From: an uncultured Clostridia bacterium
GTDB lineage: Bacteria > Bacillota > Clostridia > TANB77 > CAG-508
Reading direction: 5' to 3'
Length of the DNA stretch: 16,333 nt
NCBI GenBank assembly: GCA_944393345.1
Contig: CALXZW010000020.1
Span: 1-16,333 of the forward strand
Position numbers and translations under genes: made by a program. Of this stretch, positions 1 to 7,630 are shown one piece after another; position 1 is the first letter of the stretch; each line of letters starts with the position of its first letter. Under the pieces are notes generated by a model. That model did no database searches, was not told the origin of the DNA, and saw nothing but the letters and a program-made list of their open reading frames with translations.

Positions 1-353
1 TCTAAGTCTTTTAATCTTTGAATTCTTTTCTTTATTGTTCCAAAGTTTGTTAGCATTCCTCCTAACCATCTTTGGTCAATATAAAACATTCCACATTTTA
101 AAGCTGCTTCTTTTACACATTCTTGTGCTTGTTTTTTAGTTCCTACAAATAGAACTGTTTTTCCTTCTTCTGCTTGTTCTTTGATGAATTCATATGCTTC
201 ATCTATTTTTTTTGAAGTCTTTTGTAAATCAATAATGTGAATTCCATTTCTAGCTTGAAAAATATATTCAGCCATTTTTGGATCCCATCTTCTTGTTTGA
301 TGTCCAAAATGAACACCTGCTTCTAGTAATTGTTTCATTGCAACTACTGCCAT
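1..353 (-). CDS. rpsB: 30S ribosomal protein S2, 5' part of gene
   Basis: Small-subunit ribosomal protein S2. The ATG at 351-353 begins MAVVAMKQLLEAGVHFGHQT; the diagnostic segments RRWDPKM, YIFQARNGIHIIDLQKT, VLFVGTKKQAQ and DQRWLGGMLTN follow in order, matching the N-terminal half of S2. About 117 codons are present and the frame runs off the left edge without a stop, so the gene is cut by the window and not broken. A GGGAGGA ribosome binding site lies 7 nt upstream of the ATG. The gene has its own sigma-A-like promoter and a leader of roughly 100 nt. In Firmicutes rpsB is normally followed by tsf, which would lie outside the window to the left. Confidence 0.97.
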   Translation of the reverse strand, partial: MAVVAMKQLLEAGVHFGHQTRRWDPKMAEYIFQARNGIHIIDLQKTSKKIDEAYEFIKEQAEEGKTVLFVGTKKQAQECVKEAALKCGMFYIDQRWLGGMLTNFGTIKKRIQRLKDL

Positions 354-399
354 TTTAAATTCCTCCCTTTTTGTTATTTCTTCCACAAATATCAACACT

Positions 400-434
400 T
401 TTTAGGACCAATATTTTTTGGCACTTCCCTAAAA
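400..434 (-). promoter_or_regulatory. Two-tier hairpin in the rpsB 5' leader (candidate S2 autoregulatory RNA)
   Basis: Read on the minus strand, TTTTAGG (428-434) pairs perfectly with CCTAAAA (400-406). Inside it a second helix forms between GCCAA and TTGGT (one G-U pair), closing an AAAATA loop, with a one-sided GAAGT bulge between the helices. It sits between the promoter and the ribosome binding site, where ribosomal-protein autoregulatory leaders are found. The pairing is seen directly; the regulatory role is inferred from position. I do not recognise a named leader family. Confidence 0.4.
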
Positions 435-463
435 GCTACCTTTGTGTGATTAATACAACGAAT

Positions 464-492
464 ATTATAACAAAATTATATTTAAAAAGCAA
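464..492 (-). promoter_or_regulatory. Sigma-A-type promoter of rpsB
   Basis: On the minus strand the -35 TTGCTT (487-492) is followed by a 17-nt spacer and a perfect -10 TATAAT (464-469). This predicts a start near 457 and a leader of about 100 nt before the rpsB ATG. No competing start lies nearer the gene. Confidence 0.75.
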
Positions 493-801
493 GTGTTTTT
501 AGTATTTTTTCTTGTATTCCTTATTCAGTGTATTACTTATTCCTTAATTATCATCTTAAATTATTGTTTGATATGCTCTTTCTTTAATATATTTGCATTA
601 TATTATTTTCTTTATTTTAAATATACTAAAAAGGAAAATCCTTAAACACTGATTTTTCTCTTATATATCACAATTCTTAAATTAAAATTCACTTTTTTGA
701 CCTCCTATTCCAAAAATCAACTATGTTTAGTTTTTAATACAATAAACCTCTAAAATTTCAGATAATCTTTTCACATCCTATTTTTTACGAGTTACTTTAC
801 A
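493..801. other. AT-rich intergenic stretch with a tiny possible ORF
   Basis: About 310 bp separate the rpsB promoter from the end of the DUF3137-like gene. I see no conserved gene. The only notable element is on the minus strand: an excellent AGGAGGT (700-706 region) precedes a GTG at 690-692 that opens a 16-codon frame ending in TAA at 642-644. The stop overlaps a weak hairpin, AAGGA-TTT-TCCTT, followed by T's. This could be a micro-ORF with a small terminator or the eroded end of a lost gene. The rest is low-complexity A/T sequence. Confidence 0.4.
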
Positions 802-1953
802 CTATCTCCAATTATCATTTATTTCTTCAGATAATCTAGTTATAAACATTATAATGTTTGCATATTCTTTTAACATTATATCATCTACAATATTTTTCCA
901 AATATTTAATTCCATTGAATCTATTGTTTTAAATCGAAAAAATATTTCATCGTTTTTTATGGATATGTCAAATTTCATTTTACTGTTATTATAAAATTCT
1001 TCTATCATTTCTATTGATTTTTTAGAAATTTTTTCCGATATTTTATATCCATCTTTTGCTAACATTATAAAATTCTTATAAAATTCTTCTGGCATCGTTG
1101 TAACCATATACTGTTTTTCCATGAAAAATGAATGTTTTTTGTCATTAGTTATTCTTATGTCATTAAGTATATTTCTATTTATTTTTATTATACAAAAAAT
1201 GCCTTCATATAGTAAACTTCTTCTTTTCTTATAAGCATCAGAAGTAATCATATATTCTCTGAAATCTGATATTTCCATTATATATTTTTCTTTATATATT
1301 CCACATATGTGATCTTCAAAATAGATTTCATTTGGATATGAAAACATTGATTCAAAAATGTTAGTGCTTATTTCTTCACCAGATTGTATCTTATTAAAAT
1401 TTGCTTTTTTGTATTCTTCTTTCCAATTTATATATGTATCCCACATTTTATATGTTTTTTCTGAAACTGTAGATTTATCACACCATTTTATATCATATCT
1501 TACTCTTTTTAAAAAATCATTGTAAATATATTCTTTAAATGTATTTTTACTTTTTTGATATTTTTTAAAAATATAAAGTTCTATTTTCCACCATAATATT
1601 ATAAATATAACTGGAAAAACTAAATATATTGAAAGCATCTTATCAATTAACGGTTTTTCATTTTTAAATCCAATCTTATATTGTATGTATATAAAAGGAG
1701 CCAGTATTAATACTGATACTAAAATTGTATAAAAAATATTTTTTACAATTTTGATGATTCTCATTTTATTTCGAATCACTTTTAATTCAGAATTGTTTTC
1801 TATATCTATTTTAAAATCCTTTATAAGTTCATTTATACGGTCATCTACTTTCATCTTTCCAATATTATTTCTTCTTTTTATCCTTTTAAACTTATAAATA
1901 TTATCAATTACAAATACTATTATCCATATTATTATTACTATTTCATATCTCAT
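802..1953 (-). CDS. Membrane protein resembling the DUF3137 family
   Basis: Predicted membrane protein of about 383 residues with no known biochemical role. Hydrophobic segments lie at about residues 5-20, 72-92 and 107-130. A basic, helical linker joins the first two, and a cytosolic C-terminal domain of about 250 residues follows. The C-terminal pattern (FEDHICGIYKEKYIMEISDF, then KRRSLLYEGIFCIIKINR, then FFMEKQYMVTT...EEFYKNF) resembles DUF3137 proteins, where an 'F.G.Y...I.E...GIF' region precedes an 'E..eF...F.V' region. This is a pattern judgement, not a database hit. ATG at 1951-1953 is preceded in frame by GTG at 1954-1956; AAAGGA upstream suits either. It lies downstream of the membrane transglutaminase gene, same strand, with about 170 bp between. 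Confidence 0.6.
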   Translation of the reverse strand: MRYEIVIIIWIIVFVIDNIYKFKRIKRRNNIGKMKVDDRINELIKDFKIDIENNSELKVIRNKMRIIKIVKNIFYTILVSVLILAPFIYIQYKIGFKNEKPLIDKMLSIYLVFPVIFIILWWKIELYIFKKYQKSKNTFKEYIYNDFLKRVRYDIKWCDKSTVSEKTYKMWDTYINWKEEYKKANFNKIQSGEEISTNIFESMFSYPNEIYFEDHICGIYKEKYIMEISDFREYMITSDAYKKRRSLLYEGIFCIIKINRNILNDIRITNDKKHSFFMEKQYMVTTMPEEFYKNFIMLAKDGYKISEKISKKSIEMIEEFYNNSKMKFDISIKNDEIFFRFKTIDSMELNIWKNIVDDIMLKEYANIIMFITRLSEEINDNWR

Positions 1954-2007
1954 CACAATTATTCCTTTCTTTTTCTATCATAATACATCAAATTATATTG
2001 GAATTTT

Positions 2008-2097
2008 TTATTTATGTTTGAAATTTTTTAATACTTTGCCATTTTCAATATGTAAATCTTCTTCTATTTCGTCTATATATCTAAATTTGTTATTCCT
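2008..2097 (-). pseudogene. Possible C-terminal remnant of a lost gene
   Basis: Between the transglutaminase-like gene and the DUF3137-like gene, one minus-strand frame stays open for 29 codons after a TAG. It encodes a protein-like stretch, KFRYIDEIEEDLHIENGKVL, then KNFKHK and a TAA stop. There is no ATG, GTG or TTG at its head, though AGAGG precedes it. The composition (charged, amphipathic, ending in a basic tail) looks coding, so it may be the surviving 3' end of a decayed gene. A chance open frame in A/T-rich DNA is equally possible, and I do not recognise a family. Confidence 0.2.
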
Positions 2098-2129
2098 CTA
2101 ATTATGAAATAATGGAAATATATATATTC

Positions 2130-3269
2130 TTATATTTGTGGATATTCGAAAACTTTTCCACCTTCTGTAAATTGTCCATTAGGTATATGATCTTTATCAA
2201 AAACATCTGAAGTTTTTAAGAAATATTTGTATCTGCTTTCATATGTTTGACTCCCTCCACCTATAACAACTGGGTCATCCCAAGTAGTATCTACACCATA
2301 CCACTTATTATCTATCATAACATAATTCCATGCATGATTTTCAGTTTTTCCTTCTGAGTTAGTTGCTCTACCAATCACTAAAATACATGGTATATTCATA
2401 TCATCTAAAATGTATTTAAGAGCTCTCGCATATCCTTCACATACACATTTTTTATTTATTAGTGCTCCATAAATATCATAAATATTACTATTTGATAATG
2501 TTGTATCATATTCTATATTATCTATTAAATAATCATGAACTAATTTTATATCATCTATTATATTTCCTGTTCTACTTGTAATTATATTATTCTTTATATT
2601 TTCTAATTTATTTATTGCATTATCTACTGCTTCTTTTGAAGGAAACTCTTTTGTTAAATAATTAACTTCATCACCTTGATTTATATACACATTATATGTT
2701 ACTTCATTTCCTCTAGTTATTTTTTCTGTATTTAAATACATCTTACTAGGTTCTAAATAAAATATATCAGGATTATCATAGATATATGCTTCTATTCCAG
2801 ACTGATAATATTCTCCTAATAAATCTTGACCATTTGTTTTATTTAAAACATTTGAAAAAGTAGAACCAAATTCAATTTTGTATGTCCCTGTTTTCATATT
2901 TTCTTTATTACTGTCTAGCGCTCTATATATTATTTTCGCATTTTCGTCTAATTGATTATAAAAATATTTATCTACATTCACATTATCATATTTTATATCT
3001 GCAATTTCTTCATTTTTAGAATCATTTGTACTTTCTATTTTGTTTAACGGATTATCTATTATTTGTGGTACTTTTATTTCATCTTCATCAACTGTATTTT
3101 CAGTTATATTATCATCTTCCGAGAAAACTGTATGAAAATCTTCTGGTTCAATATTTCCTAATTGTAAACTTTTATATTCACTATAAAATATCATACCAAA
3201 AATTATAAAAATTCCTATTATTCCAGCCACAATAAAAAACATAATTATTGTTGAAAATTTATCTTTCAT
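2130..3269 (-). CDS. Membrane-anchored transglutaminase-like cysteine protein
   Basis: 379 residues. One uncleaved N-terminal helix (about residues 8-30) is followed by an acidic, low-complexity linker (about 40-100), so the catalytic part should lie outside the cell. The C-terminal half is a transglutaminase/protease-like core: IKLVHDYLIDNIEYD, then KKCVCEGYARAL (nucleophile Cys277), ENHAWNYV (His312) and GVDTTWDDP (Asp327), the complete Cys-His-Asp triad in the usual spacing. Such proteins in Firmicutes are often involved in cell-wall or surface protein processing; the substrate here is unknown. A GGAG ribosome binding site precedes the ATG. It diverges from the ger operon and is followed by the DUF3137-like membrane gene on the same strand. 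Confidence 0.85.
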   Translation of the reverse strand: MKDKFSTIIMFFIVAGIIGIFIIFGMIFYSEYKSLQLGNIEPEDFHTVFSEDDNITENTVDEDEIKVPQIIDNPLNKIESTNDSKNEEIADIKYDNVNVDKYFYNQLDENAKIIYRALDSNKENMKTGTYKIEFGSTFSNVLNKTNGQDLLGEYYQSGIEAYIYDNPDIFYLEPSKMYLNTEKITRGNEVTYNVYINQGDEVNYLTKEFPSKEAVDNAINKLENIKNNIITSRTGNIIDDIKLVHDYLIDNIEYDTTLSNSNIYDIYGALINKKCVCEGYARALKYILDDMNIPCILVIGRATNSEGKTENHAWNYVMIDNKWYGVDTTWDDPVVIGGGSQTYESRYKYFLKTSDVFDKDHIPNGQFTEGGKVFEYPQI

Positions 3270-3297
3270 AATTAATCTCCTTATCTATACACAATTA

Positions 3298-3306
3298 ATT
3301 ATATCA
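3298..3306 (-). promoter_or_regulatory. Possible extended -10 promoter of the transglutaminase-like gene
   Basis: TGATATAAT on the minus strand is an extended -10 (TG-n-TATAAT) lying about 29 bp upstream of the ATG. The -35 region is only a run of T's, so the call rests on the extended -10. If used, transcription would start near 3291 and the leader would be very short. No convincing promoter for the divergent ger operon was found in 3270-3408; a sigma-G-like CATATTA at 3378-3384 lies too close to the ribosome binding site. Confidence 0.35.
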
Positions 3307-3408
3307 TTTTTTAATTATAAAAAAAAGTATATTTTTTCCCTTTTTAGAAATACTAAACAAAAAGGATTTTATTTAAACATATTATACTTGAAAGGAATTA
3401 AATTTGTT

Positions 3409-3918
3409 ATGAGTATTAAAAATTTTATAAAAAATTTATTAACATATACTCCACAAGAAGATTATGAATTTGTTCTTTCACAAGATTCTAATACTAATAA
3501 ACAAAATTCAAATCTAAAAGAACCCAATACAAAAATTTTTCCCAACATAGATGTCAATTTAGAATATATAAAAACAAAATATAATACTTTAATAAATAGT
3601 GATGTAGTATTAAGAGAATTTATTTTAAATGCTCGTGGCAAACAATATCGCTCTTTTATAATATATATTGACGGAATGGTTAATTCACAAATATTGGATG
3701 ATTTTATTTTAGAACCTTTAATGTTAAGAAATAAAAATAACTTATATGAAGGATTTCAAAACAGAGTTATTTCTGAAGCAGTTGCTAACAATATAACTGT
3801 AAGAAAAGTAAAAAAATTCGATTTATCAGATTATTTATTAACTTGTTTGATGCCTCAAAATTCTTTAAAAAAGATTTCAGACTTCGAAAAAATTATCAGT
3901 GGTATTAATTCTCGGTAA
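3409..3918 (+). CDS. gerA: Spore germination protein GerA, N-terminal part (upstream frame)
   Basis: N-terminal cytoplasmic domain of a GerA-family germinant-receptor A subunit. It contains the family pattern at MSIKNFIKNLL, then 'DVNLEYIKTKYNTLINSDVV', REFIL, YIDGMVNSQILDDFILEPLM, ending EKIISGINSR with TAA at 3916-3918. The rest of the protein continues one frame over from 3914. ATG 3409 is taken as the start, with AAAGGA 12 nt upstream; TTG 3388 would add seven residues but overlaps that ribosome binding site. Bypassing one base at CGG 3913-3915 gives a single protein of about 560 residues, normal for the family. Either the gene is expressed through +1 frameshifting, or it is a pseudogene, or the base is a sequence error. 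Confidence 0.85.
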   Translation: MSIKNFIKNLLTYTPQEDYEFVLSQDSNTNKQNSNLKEPNTKIFPNIDVNLEYIKTKYNTLINSDVVLREFILNARGKQYRSFIIYIDGMVNSQILDDFILEPLMLRNKNNLYEGFQNRVISEAVANNITVRKVKKFDLSDYLLTCLMPQNSLKKISDFEKIISGINSR

Positions 3919-5092
3919 CTGCGCTTTATTTGTTGATACATTAGATATAGCATTTGATATTGAAGTTAAAGGATTTCAACAAAGAACTGTTGAAAAACCT
4001 AATAATGAAATTGTAATAAAAGGTCCTCATGAAGCATTTGTAGAAAATATAAGAACAAACACTTCTCTTTTAAGAAGATATACAAATACAGAAGAATTAA
4101 TTGTGGAAAATATAGAAATTGGTAATATTACCAAAACCAAATGTGGATTGTGTTATATAAAAAATATAGCGAATAATGATTTAGTTGCCGAAGTAAAATA
4201 TAGATTAAATAACTTATCTGTAGACTCTTTACTATCTTCTGGGCAATTAGAACAATTAATTATAGATAATAATTATTTAAATGTACCTCAAGCATTATCT
4301 ACTGAAAGACCAGATAAAGCTGTTGCTTATCTTTTATCTGGTAGAGTAATTGTTTTAGTAAATGGTTCTCCTTATGCATTGATTTTACCTGCTATATTAA
4401 TTGACTTTTTAGGTTCTCCAGATGATAAGAATTTAAGACCTACTTTCTCTAATTTTTTAAAAGGTATTCGTATCTTGGCAACTTTTCTAACTTTACTTCT
4501 TCCTGGACTTTATGTAGCAATTACCAGTTTTCATCAAGAACTTTTACCAACTGAATTATTGTTTTCTATTTTAGCTTCAAGAGAAAATGTACCTTTTCCG
4601 ATTATATTTGAAATTTTAATAATGGAGATTTCTTTTGAATTAATTAGAGAAGCTGGACTTAGAGTTCCATCTCCAATTGGGCCAACCATAGGTATTGTAG
4701 GTGCATTAGTTTTAGGACAAGCTGCTGTTTCAGCTGGTATTGTAAGTCCTATTTTAATTATTGTCGTAGCAATAACAGGTATTGGATCTTTTGCTATTCC
4801 TGACTTTTCTTTTGGTTTTCATTTAAGAACTACTAGATTTTTGTTTATATTACTTGGATTTATTGCTGGATTCTTAGGAATATCATTAGGATTGTTTATA
4901 TATATATCATATCTTGTAGAAACAAAATCTTTTGGAGTTGACTATACTATTGGTATTTCTCCACTAGATAATGTTAAAGGAAATAATTATTATCTTCCTC
5001 CTACTTGGAAACGAGAATTTAGACCTTCTTTTTTAAATACTAAGCGTCCTAAAAAACAAGATAAAATTTCAATGAGTTGGAAATATAAATAA
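3899..5092 (+). CDS. gerA: Spore germination protein GerA, C-terminal part (downstream frame)
   Basis: Remainder of the germinant-receptor A subunit, about 392 residues of homologous sequence beginning at GGT 3914. It holds the rest of the soluble domain (IKGPHEAFVENIRTNTSLLRR; KTKCGLCYIKNIAN; STERPDKAVAYLLSGRVIVL) and the membrane domain with about five helices. The hallmark motif FELIREAGLRVPSPIGPTIG then IVGALVLGQAAVSAG lies around residues 248-282 of this frame. In spores this subunit sits in the inner membrane with GerB and GerC and takes part in nutrient sensing and ion release. GerB begins 18 bp after the stop. No independent ribosome binding site is visible for GTG 3899, so on its own it would probably not be translated. 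Confidence 0.88.
   Translation: MVLILGNCALFVDTLDIAFDIEVKGFQQRTVEKPNNEIVIKGPHEAFVENIRTNTSLLRRYTNTEELIVENIEIGNITKTKCGLCYIKNIANNDLVAEVKYRLNNLSVDSLLSSGQLEQLIIDNNYLNVPQALSTERPDKAVAYLLSGRVIVLVNGSPYALILPAILIDFLGSPDDKNLRPTFSNFLKGIRILATFLTLLLPGLYVAITSFHQELLPTELLFSILASRENVPFPIIFEILIMEISFELIREAGLRVPSPIGPTIGIVGALVLGQAAVSAGIVSPILIIVVAITGIGSFAIPDFSFGFHLRTTRFLFILLGFIAGFLGISLGLFIYISYLVETKSFGVDYTIGISPLDNVKGNNYYLPPTWKREFRPSFLNTKRPKKQDKISMSWKYK
3907..3918 (+). other. +1 frameshift seam in gerA at a CGG codon
   Basis: In the upstream frame the codons read AAT TCT CGG TAA. Omitting C3913 gives AAT TCT GGT AAC TGC, that is Asn-Ser-Gly-Asn-Cys, joining IISGI to GNCALFVDTLDIAF as expected for clostridial GerA proteins. 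The GTG at 3899 that could start the downstream frame has no ribosome binding site. The CGG is followed directly by a stop codon, a context that favours slow decoding. Confidence 0.8.
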
Positions 5093-5110
5093 TATATGAA
5101 AGGAGCTATT

Positions 5111-6214
5111 ATGACAAAATCAAAAATCAATACTATAGAAGCAATAATGTTAGTCCTAACTATTTACTTAACACCTTCGATTTTATCTATGCCAAAAGAT
5201 TTAATTTCACTTACTAAATCTGCTACTTTAATTAATATAATATATGTAAGCATAATTGCAATATTAATTTCTATTGTTATATATAAACTATTAAAAAATT
5301 TTGCAAGTTATGATATTGTTGATATCTCCGAATATCTAGGAGGCAAAATTTTAAAAAATATTATTGGAATTATTTTTATTGTATATTTTTTAATAAGTTC
5401 TTCTATCTTGCTTAGAAATTTTTGTGAATGTTTAAAAATCGTACATTATCCTATGACAAGTATTGTTTTTATCTTACTTACATTTATAGTAGCAATCTGT
5501 ACAAGTGCTAAATTAAGTTTTAATACAACTAGCAAGGTTAATCTCGTTGTTCTACCATTATTAATACTAACTGTTTTATTTATATTTTTTGCTAATATAA
5601 AAAATTTTTCTTTTGAAAATGTTTTTCCTATATTAGGTGATGGCATATTTAATACTTTTGTAACAGGATTAGGTAATTTAGCTTCTTTTACTGGTATTAG
5701 TTTGTTATATTTCTTACCACCACATTTAAAAAAACCAGAAGATATGAAAAAAATAACAATAACTACAACCATATTTTTTAGTATTTATTTATTATTCTGC
5801 GTTTCTATAATTTTATTTATGTTTAGATTTTTAATGAATGTAGACGAAGTAATGCCACTTTACTATATTACTAGATATATAGAATTTGGAACTTTTTTTC
5901 AAAGACTTGAATCCTTTTTCTTATTTATCTGGATTTTAGTAATTTCCTCTTTTTTAACAGTTAATTTAAAATTTTCTATGGAAATATTCAAAAAATTAAC
6001 TAATATTAATAATCCTAATGCTTTAATATTTAGTTTTGGTTTATGCATATTTGCAATTTCAGTTTTTCCTCCTGATTATGCTAATTCTAAATATTTAGAA
6101 CTTTCTATTTCTAAATATTTTGTATTCGGAGTATCTATAATACTTAGTATTACCATACTAATACTAGCAACATTAAAAAAGTTTAAAAGGAAGGAGATTT
6201 CAAAACTTGAATAG
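5111..6214 (+). CDS. gerB: Spore germination permease GerB (GerAB family)
   Basis: B subunit of the GerA-type germinant receptor, a member of the APC-superfamily spore permeases. It is an inner-spore-membrane protein with about ten hydrophobic segments over 367 residues, the usual length. The start TKSKINTIEAIMLVLTIYLTPSIL..P matches the N-terminal signature of the family (first helix with a Pro-containing unwound segment). ATG 5111 is chosen because GGAG lies 5 nt before it; the in-frame ATG at 5096 precedes that ribosome binding site. B subunits are thought to hold the germinant-binding pocket; the ligand cannot be predicted. Its stop overlaps the gerC start by 8 bp, implying coupled translation. 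Confidence 0.92.
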   Translation: MTKSKINTIEAIMLVLTIYLTPSILSMPKDLISLTKSATLINIIYVSIIAILISIVIYKLLKNFASYDIVDISEYLGGKILKNIIGIIFIVYFLISSSILLRNFCECLKIVHYPMTSIVFILLTFIVAICTSAKLSFNTTSKVNLVVLPLLILTVLFIFFANIKNFSFENVFPILGDGIFNTFVTGLGNLASFTGISLLYFLPPHLKKPEDMKKITITTTIFFSIYLLFCVSIILFMFRFLMNVDEVMPLYYITRYIEFGTFFQRLESFFLFIWILVISSFLTVNLKFSMEIFKKLTNINNPNALIFSFGLCIFAISVFPPDYANSKYLELSISKYFVFGVSIILSITILILATLKKFKRKEISKLE

Positions 6215-7430
6215 TATTATAAAAAAATTTTTCATTATTATTTTAATTATTATTTTTTTATTAGCATTTTATGGTTCTTATAGTTCTTCTAATATTAGCA
6301 ATTTAGCGGTCGTTGTAGCTATGGGATTTGATGTTTCAGAAAAAAATAAATTAAAAATTTCTTTTCAATTTACAAATACTTCTTCTGTTTCCGATACTGG
6401 ATCCAGTGAAAAATCTCCTTCTTCTTTGTTTACAATAGAAGCCTCATCTATTAGTAATGCAATAAACTTAATGAATACTTATATAGGAAAAGAAATAAAT
6501 TTATCTCATTGTAAATTAATTGTATTTTCTGAAGAATTAGCAAGTAGAGGTATTTCAGAAGAAATTTATACTTTAGCCAATAATACTCAAGTTAGGCCTT
6601 CTGCAAATATTGTCGTTAGTAAATGTACTGCAAAATCATATATAGAAAATTCCAAACCAACTTTGGAAAATTTAATAACTAAATACTATGAAGTATTCGT
6701 AAATTCTAGTCAGTTTACAGGATATACTGCAAATGCTACTATTGGTGACTTTTTTTACTCTATGATTTGTAATGTTTGTGAACCTTATGCTATTTTAGGT
6801 GGAATAAGTAGCGAAAATACAGAATCTCTTTCTAGTATAAATTCACAAAAAGATTCTAATGGAAAAGCTAGTGAATCTTCTCTTTCTACTCAATCCATTT
6901 CAGAAAATAATGGTCTTGCAATTTTTAAAAAAGATAAATTAGTTGGTGAATTAAGTTCGATTGAAACTTTATCTTTTTTAATTATTGATAATCAAGTGGA
7001 TGGTTTTCTAATTTCAGTTCCTGACCCTGAAAAAAATAATTCTTATCTTGATATTTATTTAACTCCAACTGTAAACACTTCTGTTAAAACACAAATAATA
7101 AATGGAACACCTTTTATTAAATTGAATTGCAAATTCTCAGGGCGTATCTATTCAATGGAAGAAAATTCTAATTATTCTGATTCTAATATTTTGACTCAAA
7201 TTTCTTCTTCTTGTAATAAATATATAGAATCCATATTAACTGAATATTTATATAAAACAGCAAAGATTTTTAATACTGATATTAATAGATTTGGAAAATA
7301 TGTTAGAAAAAATTTTTTAACTGAATCTGACTTTGATAATTTTAATTGGGAAAATAATTATAAAGAATCTTTTTTTGATGTAAAAGTAGATACTTCTGTA
7401 AAATCTTCATTTCTTCTTACAGAAACTTAA
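6207..7430 (+). CDS. gerC: Spore germination protein Ger(x)C, lacking the usual lipobox cysteine
   Basis: C subunit of the germinant receptor, 407 residues. TTG start with AAGGAG ten nt upstream, inside the end of gerB. The order of blocks fits the family: an N-terminal hydrophobic segment (about 7-23), NLAVVVAMGFDVSEKNKLKISFQF, TIEASSISNAINLMNTYIGKEINLSHCKLIVFSEELA, RPSANIVVSKCTAKSYIE, and a C-terminal domain with IYLTPTVNTSVKTQI and FNTDINRFGKYVRKNF. C subunits are normally lipoproteins with a Gly-Cys lipobox just after the hydrophobic segment. Here that place reads LLAFYGSYSSSNISNLA and contains no cysteine, so it is probably held by an uncleaved helix. The first Cys is at residue 102, inside the folded domain. 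Confidence 0.9.
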   Translation: MNSIIKKFFIIILIIIFLLAFYGSYSSSNISNLAVVVAMGFDVSEKNKLKISFQFTNTSSVSDTGSSEKSPSSLFTIEASSISNAINLMNTYIGKEINLSHCKLIVFSEELASRGISEEIYTLANNTQVRPSANIVVSKCTAKSYIENSKPTLENLITKYYEVFVNSSQFTGYTANATIGDFFYSMICNVCEPYAILGGISSENTESLSSINSQKDSNGKASESSLSTQSISENNGLAIFKKDKLVGELSSIETLSFLIIDNQVDGFLISVPDPEKNNSYLDIYLTPTVNTSVKTQIINGTPFIKLNCKFSGRIYSMEENSNYSDSNILTQISSSCNKYIESILTEYLYKTAKIFNTDINRFGKYVRKNFLTESDFDNFNWENNYKESFFDVKVDTSVKSSFLLTET

Positions 7431-7447
7431 AAAATGGTGGTGAATAT

Positions 7448-7630
7448 ATGATAACATTTTTAGAATATATATTTTTTATTTGTTTTACTATTTTTTCTTT
7501 TTTAAAAGCTTTGTCCTATGGAATTTATGAAATAAAAGAAAATAAAAATAAAGTTGGAGGATCTTTTGTTATTTTTTTTGGTTTATTTGCAACAATATTT
7601 AGTAATATCGCTTTAATATTAGGGGACTAA
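7448..7630 (+). CDS. Small two-helix membrane protein, candidate germinant-receptor D subunit
   Basis: 60 residues: a hydrophobic helix at about 4-24, a short polar, Lys/Glu/Asn-rich turn (EIKENKNKVGG, about 28-38), and a second helix at about 39-58. A purine-rich GGTGGTG precedes the ATG. It is the last gene of the ger operon, 17 bp after gerC, and ends inside the operon terminator. Bacillus receptor operons often carry or adjoin small two-transmembrane 'D subunit' proteins that modulate receptor activity. Size, topology and position fit that class, but I cannot show sequence homology, so the role is inferred from context. Confidence 0.6.
   Translation: MITFLEYIFFICFTIFSFLKALSYGIYEIKENKNKVGGSFVIFFGLFATIFSNIALILGD

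Noticed and set aside
3268..3302. AU-only 9-bp inverted repeat (ATAATTAAT/ATTAATTAT) with the transglutaminase SD in the loop
   Set aside because: It contains no G or C pairs, is likely by chance in this composition, and the probable extended -10 promoter overlaps its upstream arm, so the arm may not be transcribed.
3378..3384. CATATTA resembling a sigma-G/F -10 element ahead of gerA
   Set aside because: It would place the transcript start in or after the ribosome binding site, and no matching -35 lies at the right distance.
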